Of a DNA stretch of 26,206 nucleotides, positions 7,718 to 15,673 are shown one piece after another. The notes under the pieces are model-generated. The model had not been told where the DNA came from. It worked only from the letters and a program-made list of their open reading frames with translations, and did no database searches. This DNA is from DATKYK01 sp034430255 (GTDB lineage Bacteria > Chloroflexota > Dehalococcoidia > E44-bin15): positions 1 to 26,206 of the forward strand of contig DAOUEU010000086.1 of the NCBI GenBank assembly GCA_034430255.1, given 5' to 3'. Each line of letters starts with the position of its first letter. The first letter of the stretch is position 1. A program made the position numbers and the translations under genes.

Positions 7718-8335
7718 ATGGGAAATAGGATCGGTATCTTAGCAAAATCGGGGGAGGTCAAGACCTCACAGATCAAGGATAATGAAAAAGAACCCAATGT
7801 TATGCGGGTTTACCTTGCTGGGCCGGATGTATTTTTTCCCAACGCCGTTGAAATCGGCAAGGCAAAGAAACGCATCTGCGCAATGTATAACATCGAGGGG
7901 GTATACCCACTGGATGCTCATTTTGATGCCTTATTCAATCATGATTCTCCAGTTTATATTGGGCACACCACCTTTGACCTTATGGTGGAGCTGATGGATA
8001 GTTGTGACTTCGTGATCGCGAATCTTACCCCATTCAGAGGGCCAAGCATGGATGTTGGCACAGCGGTTGAAATTGGTTACATGTATGGATGCGATAAGCC
8101 CGTGTTCGGCTACACTAATGTTGCGAAGGACTATGCAGAGCGCGTTGAGCCCGACGACTTCTTTGTAGAGTCTTTCGGATTGGTCGACAATGTGATGGTC
8201 GAGGGTCCTGTTTACCGAAGCGGCGCGGTAGTGATTCGGGCAGATGTTCCGCCTGATGAGATCTACACATCCCTTGAAGGTTTCACTGAGTGCGTGCGGC
8301 AAGCAGCCGAAATACTATCAAGCCAAACGACCTGA
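7718..8335 (+). CDS. Nucleoside 2-deoxyribosyltransferase-like protein
   Basis: A 205-residue protein of the nucleoside 2-deoxyribosyltransferase family, which swaps bases on (deoxy)nucleosides or hydrolyses them in salvage. The core opens at RVYLAGPDVFFP (residues 30-41), the family's A-G-P/F-F-x-P nucleotide-binding start. The key motif SMDVGTAVEIGYMYG (110-124) includes the expected catalytic glutamate E118, and the preceding D-x-V-I-A-N-L-x-P strand is typical. The chosen ATG has SD AAGGGG 6 bases upstream. It adds about 28 polar residues before the core; an internal ATG at 7802 would give the usual length but has no SD. A nucleotide hydrolase role is an alternative. It has no obvious link to the acyl-CoA genes. 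Confidence 0.75.
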   Translation: MGNRIGILAKSGEVKTSQIKDNEKEPNVMRVYLAGPDVFFPNAVEIGKAKKRICAMYNIEGVYPLDAHFDALFNHDSPVYIGHTTFDLMVELMDSCDFVIANLTPFRGPSMDVGTAVEIGYMYGCDKPVFGYTNVAKDYAERVEPDDFFVESFGLVDNVMVEGPVYRSGAVVIRADVPPDEIYTSLEGFTECVRQAAEILSSQTT

Positions 8336-8469
8336 TTGAACAGCGCGAAAAAGAATGCGGAAGCTAATATGGAAGCAGCCTTTTCCCCATTGGTGGCTTA
8401 CAAAACTTCAGACTTTAACCGAAGCTTACAGAGCGAGTATATCGCTGCACCGTTTTTACGGCTGTCAGC

Positions 8470-8498
8470 TTGACAAATTGGATGCATACCAGCAGTAT
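8470..8498 (+). promoter_or_regulatory. Weak promoter candidate for the thioesterase gene
   Basis: A perfect TTGACA (8470-8475) is followed at 17 bases by CAGTAT (8493-8498), a poor -10 box. Overlapping GTATAC/TATACA words at 19-20 bases are better -10 boxes with too long a spacer. It lies about 60 bases before the chosen start of the thioesterase. Confidence 0.3.
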
Positions 8499-8556
8499 AC
8501 AAATATACCGAATGCAATGTCATCGAATTTCGTATCAGAAAGCTAGGACAGGAACT

Positions 8557-9024
8557 ATGCAAGATTTTAACGAAGAGTATCAGGGCTTACTAAAGGAAAT
8601 TGGTCTTCGGGGATGGTATCCTCCCTTCCTTGAATTCCTGGGCATCACGATTGAGCCTATGGATGCCGACAATGTATTTATCAAGCTTGCAATGCGTGAT
8701 GAATTACGTGGATACCCTGGGGATGGAGCTCTGCATGGCGGAGTTATATCAGCCATGATAGATATAATAGGGGGCACCATGGTTGCCTGGAAAATGCTGA
8801 AGGAAATAGAAGGACAACCCCTGCAAGAACTAGCTAAGAAATTTAAAAACATGAGTACAGTTGACTTAAGGGTTGACTATCTACGGCCAGGTAAAGGTAA
8901 GATGTTCACTGCAACTGCTTCTGTACTACGTACTGGTAAAAAGTTGGCGGTCACCCGCATGGAATTATACAACGAAAAACAATGTCTCATAGCAGTCGGC
9001 ACAGGAACATATACGGTAGGTTAG
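8557..9024 (+). CDS. PaaI-type hotdog-fold acyl-CoA thioesterase
   Basis: A 155-residue protein of the PaaI/YbgC-like hotdog thioesterase family, which hydrolyses acyl-CoA (often aryl- or short-chain acyl-CoA) to free acid and CoA. The segment ALHGGVISAMIDIIGG (residues 58-73) is the signature: HGG before the long central helix and D69 at the usual catalytic acid position. The second half has the VDLRVDYLRPG strand typical of the fold. I start it at the ATG at 8557 because the homologous region begins there; the SD is weak (AGGA). The frame is open 29 codons further up but looks non-homologous. A strong terminator follows the gene. It could release CoA from stalled intermediates made by the neighbouring operons. 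Confidence 0.72.
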   Translation: MQDFNEEYQGLLKEIGLRGWYPPFLEFLGITIEPMDADNVFIKLAMRDELRGYPGDGALHGGVISAMIDIIGGTMVAWKMLKEIEGQPLQELAKKFKNMSTVDLRVDYLRPGKGKMFTATASVLRTGKKLAVTRMELYNEKQCLIAVGTGTYTVG

Positions 9025-9162
9025 TATGCTAAGTGCTGTATCTCTGTGATAGCTAGTATAGCCTTCCGAGAAAGCTAACCTTTCACCCCAATCACCGCTA
9101 ATAAAACTTCAAGCTATCACTAAAAAATGACAGAGCGAGTAGCCCAGCAGGCGGATTATGGG

Positions 9163-9196
9163 GGGGCTACCCGAGGATGGGTAGCCCCTCTTCTAA
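9163..9196 (+). terminator. Intrinsic terminator after the thioesterase gene
   Basis: GGGGCTACCC (9163-9172), loop GAGGAT and GGGTAGCCCC (9179-9188) form a perfect 10-bp GC-rich stem, followed by TCTTCTAA. This is the clearest terminator in the window and isolates the thioesterase from the next operon. Confidence 0.8.
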
Positions 9197-9311
9197 TATC
9201 CCCCATGCAACCTACCTCAATGACACCTTAGCTATAAAAAGCATGCTAGTCATTTTGTTACAGGCATCCATAAAGGTGATATATCACTAATGTGCCACAC
9301 GAGTTATAAAA

Positions 9312-9341
9312 TTGACACTGGAGGTCAAAGCTAGCTATAAT
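9312..9341 (+). promoter_or_regulatory. Promoter of the flavoprotein/CoA-transferase operon
   Basis: TTGACA (9312-9317), an 18-base spacer and TATAAT (9336-9341) are both perfect consensus boxes. Transcription would start near 9348, giving a short leader before the ATG at 9375. This is the best promoter in the window by box match, and the feature of note between the terminator ending at 9196 and the gene. Confidence 0.75.
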
Positions 9342-9374
9342 CCTACATGATAAACTATCGAAAGGACGGGCAGC

Positions 9375-10115
9375 ATGAGCAATGTTGATGTAAAGATCCT
9401 GGGCCTCTCGGCAACACCGGTTAAGGACGGCAACTGCGACACATTGGTGAAAGAAAGCCTCAAGGGAGCCAGGGAGCTGGAGGGTGAAATCGGTAAAGTG
9501 AAGACCGAGTTCGTCACCCTGGCTGATAAAAAAATCGCCATGTGCCAAAACTGTCAGTGGTGCATCGAGAATAAGGCTCCCTGCAAGGTAAAGGACGATG
9601 CCCAGGAGATATTCGATAAGGTAATAGCGGCCGACGGCATTATCTTCGGTGCACCGACGTGGGGTCTGACCCTGTCGCCCCCGCTCACCATACTTTGGTC
9701 CAGGGTTAGATACTACGCCATCTTCACCCAGCTAATGAATAACAAGGTTACCGGCTACCTGACCGTGGGATTTTTTGGCCTAGGCTTCGATGCCTGCCTG
9801 GACCAGATGGAGAACCTGGTGAAGAGGATGATGATACCCGTGGCCAGGGGCTGGGGTGTTACCAGCACGATCTACTCTGGAGAGAGGCCGAGATACCTCA
9901 AGGATGGGGTGCGCGGCGATAAGCGGGGAATGCTGATGGCGAGACAGGTGGGGATACGGGTGGTGGAGGTGACCAGGATGATAAAATACGCAACCCAGCA
10001 CGGCATAGTGCTTCCCGATGAGTATAAGACCACCGTCTTCGGCGGGCACTGGGAGAAAGGGAAGGAGAAGGTTTATATAGACGGTGTGTGGAGAGATAAA
10101 GAAAGTGGGGGATAG
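9375..10115 (+). CDS. Iron-sulfur flavoprotein (NADPH-dependent FMN reductase family)
   Basis: A 246-residue flavodoxin-fold protein. The N-terminal strand and phosphate loop (ILGLSATPVKDGNC, residues 8-21) match FMN-binding reductases. A compact cluster motif C57-x2-C60-x2-C63-x6-C70 fits the C-x2-C-x2-C-x4-7-C pattern of iron-sulfur flavoproteins, which carry FMN and one [4Fe-4S] cluster and shuttle electrons in anaerobes. FGAPTWG (about 91-97) is the usual FMN-contact segment. It opens an operon with its own strong promoter and SD AAAGGA, and its 3' end overlaps the next gene, so the two products are probably made together. The C-terminal 50 residues are an extension of unknown role. The physiological partner is unknown. 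Confidence 0.8.
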   Translation: MSNVDVKILGLSATPVKDGNCDTLVKESLKGARELEGEIGKVKTEFVTLADKKIAMCQNCQWCIENKAPCKVKDDAQEIFDKVIAADGIIFGAPTWGLTLSPPLTILWSRVRYYAIFTQLMNNKVTGYLTVGFFGLGFDACLDQMENLVKRMMIPVARGWGVTSTIYSGERPRYLKDGVRGDKRGMLMARQVGIRVVEVTRMIKYATQHGIVLPDEYKTTVFGGHWEKGKEKVYIDGVWRDKESGG

Positions 10116-11382
10116 ACCTCACCGAAAGGCGAGCGCCGCAGAGGCGATCGCAGCGGTAAAACCGGGCGATATGGTATTTATCGAGGGGACCTGCGGTGAG
10201 CCCCGCACACTGGTAGATGCCCTGGTCGAGGACAGAGAGAGGCTCAAGGGCACTCACCTGCTGGACAGTAGGGTTATCCCCGGCTCACCGTATGCTGGCC
10301 TCACCGATTTTTTTCATATCGTTACCATGCATGTGAGCCCCGACCTGAGGAAAGGGGTCGAGGACGGCACCATCGATTTCCTGCCGGTCAGCCTGACCCA
10401 GACCCCCTCCCTATTTACCACAACCGTGCCCCTGGATGTTGCCCTGGTGCATGTCTCCCCGCCCGATGAAGAGGGCTACTTGAGCTTCGGAGCTGTTCCC
10501 GGCTTCAACCGCGATGCAGCGCTAGCTGCCCGCACCGCCATCGCACAGGTGAACGAGCAGATGCCGTATACCTACGGCGATAGCCTCATACATGTAAGCG
10601 ATCTCGACTACCTGGTAGAGGTCTCCCGCCCGGTCCAGCCCTGGCCCGAACCCAAAATAGGCCCTGAGGAGGAGGCGGTGGCAAGGGTGGTGAGCCAGCG
10701 TATATCTGACGGGGACACGCTTTGCATCGGCGTGGGCGCCATACCCGAAGCACTGGTCAGAATGCTCGGTGACCGGCGCCATCTCGGCATCCACACCGGC
10801 ATGATAAGCGATAGCACCGTTGACCTAATGGATAGCGGGGTGGTGACCAATGAGCGCAAGACAATCGACCGTGGTAAAACAGTGAGCGGCGCGGCCGCCG
10901 GCACCGATAAGCTCTTCCGCTTTATACACCAAAACCCGCAGGTTGAGATGCACCCCTATACCTATACCCACGATGCCAATATCATTCGACAGTTCGATAA
11001 TTTCATCACCGTAGTCTCGGCGATCGAGGTCGACCTCAGCGGACAGGTTAATGCCGAAACCATCCGGGGCAGGCAGATCAGCGCCGTGGGGGGACAGGCG
11101 GAGTGGCTGAGGGGGGCGGCGGTAGCTCCCGGAGGTAGGTCGATCATTGCATTTACCTCATCGATACAGGGTAAGTCTTCCCGACACTCCCGAATCATCC
11201 CACGGCTTCAGGAGGGCACTATCACCAGCGTGCCGCGCTATGATGTTGACTGTGTGGCAACTGAATACGGCATCGCCGAGCTTAGGGGCAAGACCCTCGC
11301 TCAGCGTGCCCAGGCTCTTACCTCCATCGCCCACCCCGACTTCCGAAATGAATTGGAAAAGGCGAGGCACCATATAGACTAA
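10105..11382 (+). CDS. Acetyl-CoA hydrolase/4-hydroxybutyrate CoA-transferase family protein lacking the catalytic Glu
   Basis: A 425-residue member of the family that moves CoA between carboxylic acids through a glutamyl-CoA thioester. The fold signatures are present: IGVGAIPEALV (about 210-220), the C-terminal ATEYGIAELRG and SIAHPDFR. Where the family has H-T-E-M or H-S-E-A, this protein reads HTGM (H230, T231, G232), so the nucleophilic glutamate is glycine. The two paralogues in this window keep it. I start at GTG 10105 because SD GGAGAG lies 9 bases upstream; an in-frame GTG at 10084 is an alternative. The gene overlaps the flavoprotein by 11 bases, suggesting translational coupling, and its stop overlaps the convergent MFS gene by 4 bases. 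Activity could be lost, altered or supplied by a partner. Confidence 0.8.
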   Translation: MGDRPHRKASAAEAIAAVKPGDMVFIEGTCGEPRTLVDALVEDRERLKGTHLLDSRVIPGSPYAGLTDFFHIVTMHVSPDLRKGVEDGTIDFLPVSLTQTPSLFTTTVPLDVALVHVSPPDEEGYLSFGAVPGFNRDAALAARTAIAQVNEQMPYTYGDSLIHVSDLDYLVEVSRPVQPWPEPKIGPEEEAVARVVSQRISDGDTLCIGVGAIPEALVRMLGDRRHLGIHTGMISDSTVDLMDSGVVTNERKTIDRGKTVSGAAAGTDKLFRFIHQNPQVEMHPYTYTHDANIIRQFDNFITVVSAIEVDLSGQVNAETIRGRQISAVGGQAEWLRGAAVAPGGRSIIAFTSSIQGKSSRHSRIIPRLQEGTITSVPRYDVDCVATEYGIAELRGKTLAQRAQALTSIAHPDFRNELEKARHHID

Positions 11383-12812
11383 GCCTCTCCAGGCCGCCTC
11401 ACGGCAGCCAGCGACGTCAATGCAGCGATGCCAGCTACTATGGCGCCGGCTATGAACGCCCAGTGCACGCCAGTGAGGAACTCCTCCACCTCCACAACGG
11501 TAAGTGGTCCTATATGACCGGAGGCTGCCACCGGAGCCAGGTTATACAGCACCGCACCGGCAATAGCTATCCCAAGAACCATTCCTACATTACGCATCGC
11601 GGCCAGCATTCCCGATGCAATGCCCAGGTGAATGACCGGTACGCTACCCATGATGGCGCTGTTATTTGGGCTCTGGAACATCCCCCCTCCCACACCACAG
11701 ATGACAAGCCGCCAGATGACATCGATGCTGCTGGAGGTGGCACCCAGGCCGCTCAGTAAGAACAGACCTACGGCGCAGATAACCATTCCGCAGAAGGCCA
11801 GGCCCCGGCTGCCGATGCGGTCGGAGAGCGCACCGGCTACGGGCGCCACGAACAGGGTGGCAACGGGCGAGGCGGCCATAACCAGCCCCACTTTGAGGAT
11901 ACTATAATGCAGCACGAAGGTCAGGTAGAAGGGTGTCAGGAAAACTACCGCGTAGATCGCCACGAAGTTGAGAAGGGCGCTCAGGCTGGCAAAGCCGAAC
12001 ACACGACTTTTAAACAGCGCCAGGTTGAGCATCGGCTGTTCTATCCTCCGCTCCAGCCAGATAAAAGCCACGCCGGAGATGAGCGCTACCACGAGCAGGC
12101 TAATAGAGGCAGGGGACAGCCACCCCCAGTCCTGACCTCTATTGGCAGAGAGAAGCAGGCTGAGCAGAAAGACGAACACGGCCAGGACCCCGTACCAGTC
12201 GAGACGCTGCCCTGGCTTGGTGACCCCCTGAGGTATGACCCGGTAGCACCACCACAGAGCGACTACACCGATGGGGACATTGATGAAGAAAACGTAACGC
12301 CAGCTGAGATGCTCGGCGACGGCACCGCCAATGGTCGGGCCCAGGCCCAGGGCGGCAGCGATGCTAATGGCGTAGATGCCCAGGGCCTTTCCCCGCTCGG
12401 TAGGCGGGAAGGATGATGTGATGATAGCCATGCCCACAGCCATAATCATGCCCGCTGAAAGTCCCTGCAGCGCCCTGAATGCTATAAGCATCCAGATGCT
12501 CTGTGAGAGACCACACAGCAGAGAGTTGACGGTGAAAGCGGCCAGGCCGTAGAGGAAAATCCTCCTGTAGCCGAATATGTCCCCCAGCCGGCCGTAGAGC
12601 AGGATGAAGCAGCTAATTGTCAGCAGGTAAACCGTCGGCACCCACTGTGCTATAGAGACATCGGTATGGAAGTACTGGGTAATGGCGGGGAGAACGGTAT
12701 TGACTATGCTGGCATCCAGGGGGCCCATGAAACTGCCCAGCATCACGGCAGCCAGGACTAGCCACTTGGTTTGGAGCCCCTTTCCCGGTACTGACCCGCT
12801 GGTATCAGCCAC
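11379..12812 (-). CDS. MFS transporter, DHA2 (14-helix, EmrB/QacA-like) family
   Basis: A 477-residue integral membrane protein with the hydrophobic pattern of a 14-helix drug:H+ antiporter. The motif A-like loop GRLGDIFGYRRIFLYG lies between helices 2 and 3. The motif C-like segment ALGLGPTIGGAVAEHLSWR in helix 5 is typical of proton-driven exporters. In this family such proteins export lipophilic cations, acids or drugs. It is the last gene of a minus-strand unit after a CoA-transferase and a crotonase-fold gene, so it may export or import an organic acid connected with that pathway (inference). The start is GTG with a G-rich SD (GGGGG) about 5 bases upstream. Its stop codon overlaps that of the convergent gene. 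Confidence 0.82.
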   Translation of the reverse strand: MADTSGSVPGKGLQTKWLVLAAVMLGSFMGPLDASIVNTVLPAITQYFHTDVSIAQWVPTVYLLTISCFILLYGRLGDIFGYRRIFLYGLAAFTVNSLLCGLSQSIWMLIAFRALQGLSAGMIMAVGMAIITSSFPPTERGKALGIYAISIAAALGLGPTIGGAVAEHLSWRYVFFINVPIGVVALWWCYRVIPQGVTKPGQRLDWYGVLAVFVFLLSLLLSANRGQDWGWLSPASISLLVVALISGVAFIWLERRIEQPMLNLALFKSRVFGFASLSALLNFVAIYAVVFLTPFYLTFVLHYSILKVGLVMAASPVATLFVAPVAGALSDRIGSRGLAFCGMVICAVGLFLLSGLGATSSSIDVIWRLVICGVGGGMFQSPNNSAIMGSVPVIHLGIASGMLAAMRNVGMVLGIAIAGAVLYNLAPVAASGHIGPLTVVEVEEFLTGVHWAFIAGAIVAGIAALTSLAAVRRPGEA

Positions 12813-12838
12813 GTTAACCCCCGATTATATGAAGTAAA

Positions 12839-12861
12839 CAGGGGCGCACGTGGCACCCCTG
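12839..12861 (-). terminator. Hairpin between the crotonase-like and MFS genes
   Basis: CAGGGG (12839-12844) pairs with CCCCTG (12856-12861), with two further inner GC pairs. On the minus strand it follows the crotonase-like stop and is trailed by TTTACTT. It may partly terminate transcription or protect the upstream message, lowering MFS expression relative to the first two genes. Confidence 0.45.
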
Positions 12862-12885
12862 CTCCTATGGCAACGCATCTCAGGC

Positions 12886-13773
12886 CTATTTTCTCTTCTT
12901 TTTCTCAGCACCTTCCGCGCGCCAGGCCTGGTCGCGGTAGCGCTTGTCTCTAGCTGAATACATGCCCGTGCGCCCCTTATCCTTTATCTCCCGCATCAGG
13001 TTAAACTCTCCAGGTCCAAACTTTAGATTGCTCATCAGGGTGTGGGAAATGCTGGCCAGGTCGTAGCCGGCGGAAAGCCCCATTATGTCCATCGCCAGCT
13101 GGAACTCTTTCTTTCCCATCACGATACCATCAAGGGGTCGGCCGGCTATAGTCCCAGCTACCTTAGCAACTTCCTCTTCCAGTTTACTAAGGGGCACCAC
13201 CCTGTTAACCAGGCCAAATTCTTTTGCTTCGCTGGCGTTGAGCGGGTCTCCCAGAAGCATCATCTCCTTTACCCTGCGCCACCCGATCATGAGTACATAA
13301 AGGGGAATCGGGCCCTCGATGCCGAGATAGGTGTAGCCGGGGTGGGTAAAAAGCGCATCCTCGCTGGCTATGGCCAGGTCACAGGCACACATCATCTCGA
13401 AATGGCCCCCGTAGCAGTAACCGTGCACCTGGGCAATGGTCACCTTATCACAGGTGAGTATTTTCTGCAGGATACCTCGCCGCCCCCACCACTCATCCAC
13501 CCCCCAGTACCTCCTCCTCTGCGGGGGACGCTTGTCCTCACTGAAGCCACGCCGCGAGCGCACCGCATCGATATCATACCCCGCCCCGAACGCCCGCCCC
13601 GACCCTTTCATGACCACTACCGCCACATTATCGTCCCTATCTGCCTCGTATAACCTGGAGATAACCTCCTCCAGATCGTCCATCGGCACCAGGGCATGCA
13701 GCTTCTCCGGTCGATTAAAGGTAAGCGTTGCGATCCTCTTCTCCTTATCAACCTCGTAGAGACAGTAACTCAA
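12886..13773 (-). CDS. Enoyl-CoA hydratase/isomerase (crotonase) family protein
   Basis: A 295-residue crotonase-fold protein. Oxyanion-hole segments are present: SGRAFGAGYDIDA (58-70) and HGYCYGGHFE (117-126). Of the two glutamates used by classical enoyl-CoA hydratase, the first is kept (E126 in GGHFEMM) but the second, 20 residues on, is G146 in THPGYTY. Hydration as in the rat enzyme is therefore unlikely; isomerase, decarboxylase or hydrolase chemistry is possible. The C-terminal GEFNLMREIKDKG is shared in form with the three other crotonases of the window. The start is TTG with a strong SD (AAGGAGG, 5 bases upstream). The gene follows the CoA-transferase by 26 bases and precedes the MFS gene. 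Confidence 0.8.
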   Translation of the reverse strand: MSYCLYEVDKEKRIATLTFNRPEKLHALVPMDDLEEVISRLYEADRDDNVAVVVMKGSGRAFGAGYDIDAVRSRRGFSEDKRPPQRRRYWGVDEWWGRRGILQKILTCDKVTIAQVHGYCYGGHFEMMCACDLAIASEDALFTHPGYTYLGIEGPIPLYVLMIGWRRVKEMMLLGDPLNASEAKEFGLVNRVVPLSKLEEEVAKVAGTIAGRPLDGIVMGKKEFQLAMDIMGLSAGYDLASISHTLMSNLKFGPGEFNLMREIKDKGRTGMYSARDKRYRDQAWRAEGAEKKKRK

Positions 13774-13799
13774 TCCTTCCTCCTTACTAAAATATAGTA

Positions 13800-15125
13800 T
13801 TAGGGCCAGAATAACCTTTGCGCTGCCTTTCTCAGTTCGCCACGAAAGTCGGGGTGGGCCACACTTATCAGTTCCTCTGCCTTCTGCCGCACGCTTCTGC
13901 CCCGCAAATGCGCCACCCCGTATTCGGTGACCACCAGGTCGGTGCAGTTCTTGTGCAAGGTGACGGTGGTACCCTCCGGCAACGCTGGCATGATACGGGA
14001 CACCTTCCCGTTCTCAGCGGTGGAGGGAAGCACCGTGATCGCCCTCCCTCCCCTGGAAAGGAGAGCTCCGAGCTGGAAGGGTACCTGCCCCCCAGCTCCG
14101 CTCATCAACCGAGCACCCAGGCTTTCCGCCGTCGGCTGCCCCAGAAGGTCGATGGCCAGTGCCTGGTTTATCGTCACCATATTATCGATGGAAGCGATCA
14201 CCCTGATATCTTCCAGCCAGTCGACGTCTACCAGCTCAAACAGGGGGTTCATATCGACCCACTGCACCTCCTCCCTTGTGTCACCGCCCACCGAAGTGAC
14301 CACCACTTTCCCCTGGCGAACATTCTTATGTTTACCCGTAATCACCCCTTCCCGAACCAGTCTGATTATCCCGGGGACCGTGGCCTCTGAGTGATACCCG
14401 ATATCGCTTTTGCCGTCCAGTATGCCCAACTGAATAAGAGGCTCATTAGCGCGGCCGACGCCTATCTGCAAGCAGTCGCCATCCCTTATGATGGAGCCGA
14501 CGTGCCTGGCAATTTCCCTTTGCGCCCAGTCGGGTTCCTTTTTGGCCTTCTTGCCCAACAGGCTCCCACCGCCGGGGCTCTCCCCGGAAGAGATATGCTC
14601 CACAAAACAGTCTATCTCCGAGACATGGATATAATTATCGCCGTAGGTTCGGATCAGACGGGGATTCACCTCCGCTATCACCTTTTTTGCCTCTTTGACC
14701 TGGGTTTTCTTGTTCCATAATGACTGGCCAAAGCTGCAGAAGCCCGCATCATCCGGGGTCGAAACCTCGGTGAGCAGTACATCGAGACCCTGCTTGAAAA
14801 ATTCCAGGTCGAAGGGGAAAAGGGAGCCGAAAGCGATATCACACCTCCGCTCCTCGACCATCTCCTGGTTCACCCCCAGCGGAAAGGAAACGGTGATACT
14901 GAATGAATCCTCCCAGCCCATGTCATACCAGCCGAAATCATAACCCGGGGTGGGGACATAAACCTGCACCCCCTTAAGCTCTCCTAGACGGGCAGCGATG
15001 GCCAGGCCCACAGCATGGGCCTCTCTGCCGGTGGTAAAGCCAATTCGGTCTCCGGACTTTACCAGCCCTGCAGCCTCCTCGGCAGAAACCATCTTGCTCG
15101 CATACTCCTCCCGCCAGTCCTTCAT
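13800..15125 (-). CDS. Acetyl-CoA hydrolase/transferase family CoA-transferase (copy 1)
   Basis: A 441-residue family I CoA-transferase of the acetyl-CoA hydrolase/4-hydroxybutyrate CoA-transferase type. GxG segments (IGVGRANEPLI) and the C-terminal VVTEYGVAHLRG and ISVAHPDFRGEL match the family. The expected nucleophile is E247 in GYHSEAT. The N-terminal half contains an unusual shared segment, GYDFGWYDMGWEDSF (61-75), also found in the paralogue at 24861 but not in the one at 10105, so these two form a separate subfamily, probably with a shared type of acyl substrate. It is the first gene of its minus-strand operon, with SD AAGGAGGT 11 bases upstream of the ATG. A substrate cannot be assigned from sequence. 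Confidence 0.83.
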   Translation of the reverse strand: MKDWREEYASKMVSAEEAAGLVKSGDRIGFTTGREAHAVGLAIAARLGELKGVQVYVPTPGYDFGWYDMGWEDSFSITVSFPLGVNQEMVEERRCDIAFGSLFPFDLEFFKQGLDVLLTEVSTPDDAGFCSFGQSLWNKKTQVKEAKKVIAEVNPRLIRTYGDNYIHVSEIDCFVEHISSGESPGGGSLLGKKAKKEPDWAQREIARHVGSIIRDGDCLQIGVGRANEPLIQLGILDGKSDIGYHSEATVPGIIRLVREGVITGKHKNVRQGKVVVTSVGGDTREEVQWVDMNPLFELVDVDWLEDIRVIASIDNMVTINQALAIDLLGQPTAESLGARLMSGAGGQVPFQLGALLSRGGRAITVLPSTAENGKVSRIMPALPEGTTVTLHKNCTDLVVTEYGVAHLRGRSVRQKAEELISVAHPDFRGELRKAAQRLFWP

Positions 15126-15231
15126 CTATAGACCAACCTCCTTATTTCACGTTGAAGCGCCCAATTATCCCGTTAGCCAAGGGGGATTAATTAAGCTTTA
15201 TTGAGCGTCGATGGTAACTGATTGACGCCTA

Positions 15232-15260
15232 ATTATATCACTCCCAGAAGCAATCGTAAA
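15232..15260 (-). promoter_or_regulatory. Promoter candidate for the minus-strand CoA-transferase operon
   Basis: On the minus strand TTTACG (15255-15260), a 17-base spacer and a perfect TATAAT (15232-15237). Transcription would begin near 15225, leaving a leader of about 100 bases before the ATG at 15125. Confidence 0.5.
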
Positions 15261-15371
15261 CTAAGAGTCTCTTCCAGAACATTACATCGTTGAGGGTGCT
15301 ATGTGACATTGCCACCAGAATAGACTCACGTTCTCTGTCATTATTATGAAAATAGACATGATGGATTCTGA

Positions 15372-15402
15372 CCCCGATACAGACTGAAGCGTCAGCCTGG
15401 GG
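15372..15402 (+). repeat. GC-rich hairpin repeat, family A copy 1
   Basis: CCCCG, a 4-base left bulge, AGACTGA, loop AGCG, TCAGCCT and GGGG form a hairpin with one A/C mismatch. It matches copy 2 (15552-15583) in layout and loop, with a T-A pair in place of a C-G pair, so the fold appears conserved. Confidence 0.6.
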
Positions 15403-15464
15403 GGAGGCAATACTTTATTTTCCCACCCGCCCTGAGAGGTAGTAATGGAGGACACCATGCCTGG

Positions 15465-15491
15465 ATCATCCGGTCAAGCCGGATGATGACA
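15465..15491. repeat. TGTCAT-type hairpin repeat, family B copy 1
   Basis: ATCATCCGG (15465-15473), loop TCAAG and CCGGATGAT (15479-15487) make a perfect 9-bp stem, ending in ATGACA. Reverse-complemented it reads TGTCAT, then a stem with a CTTGA loop, the same plan as the two hairpins at 15665-15758 but with a different stem sequence. Confidence 0.6.
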
Positions 15492-15551
15492 GCAGAACTC
15501 CGCCAGCGGGGAACACCCCCATACCCCCGTCTGGGTCTAGGCCGAAGCGTC

Positions 15552-15583
15552 CCCCGATATAGGCCGAAGCGTCGGCCTCGGGG
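15552..15583 (+). repeat. GC-rich hairpin repeat, family A copy 2
   Basis: CCCCG (15552-15556), AGGCCGA (15561-15567), loop AGCG, TCGGCCT (15572-15578) and CGGGG form a long, fully paired hairpin with a 4-base left bulge. A partial third unit, AGGCCGAAGCGTC, lies just upstream (about 15538-15551), and AGGCCGAAGC recurs near 15719. REP-like elements of this kind sit between genes in many genomes. Confidence 0.6.
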
Positions 15584-15636
15584 TCGGGGCTCAGTATGAA
15601 GTCAGAAGTAGCGGTCTGAGACGTGGTGATTGCCGC

Positions 15637-15673
15637 GGAATGACAGTGTGATGCGCCCACGCCCTGTCATTCC
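15637..15673. repeat. Inverted repeat joining two family B ends
   Basis: GGAATGACAG (15637-15646) and CTGTCATTCC (15664-15673) are perfect inverted repeats 17 bases apart. The left arm looks like the end of another family B unit in opposite orientation, so the region may have grown by repeated insertion or duplication. Confidence 0.5.

Noticed and set aside
8355..8546. 63-codon frame between the deoxyribosyltransferase and thioesterase genes
   Set aside because: No SD, overlaps the likely promoter, and the peptide is tryptophan/leucine-rich without family likeness.
15466..15660. 64-codon minus-strand frame in the intergenic repeats
   Set aside because: It is made of the hairpin repeats themselves; a structured-repeat origin explains the open frame better.
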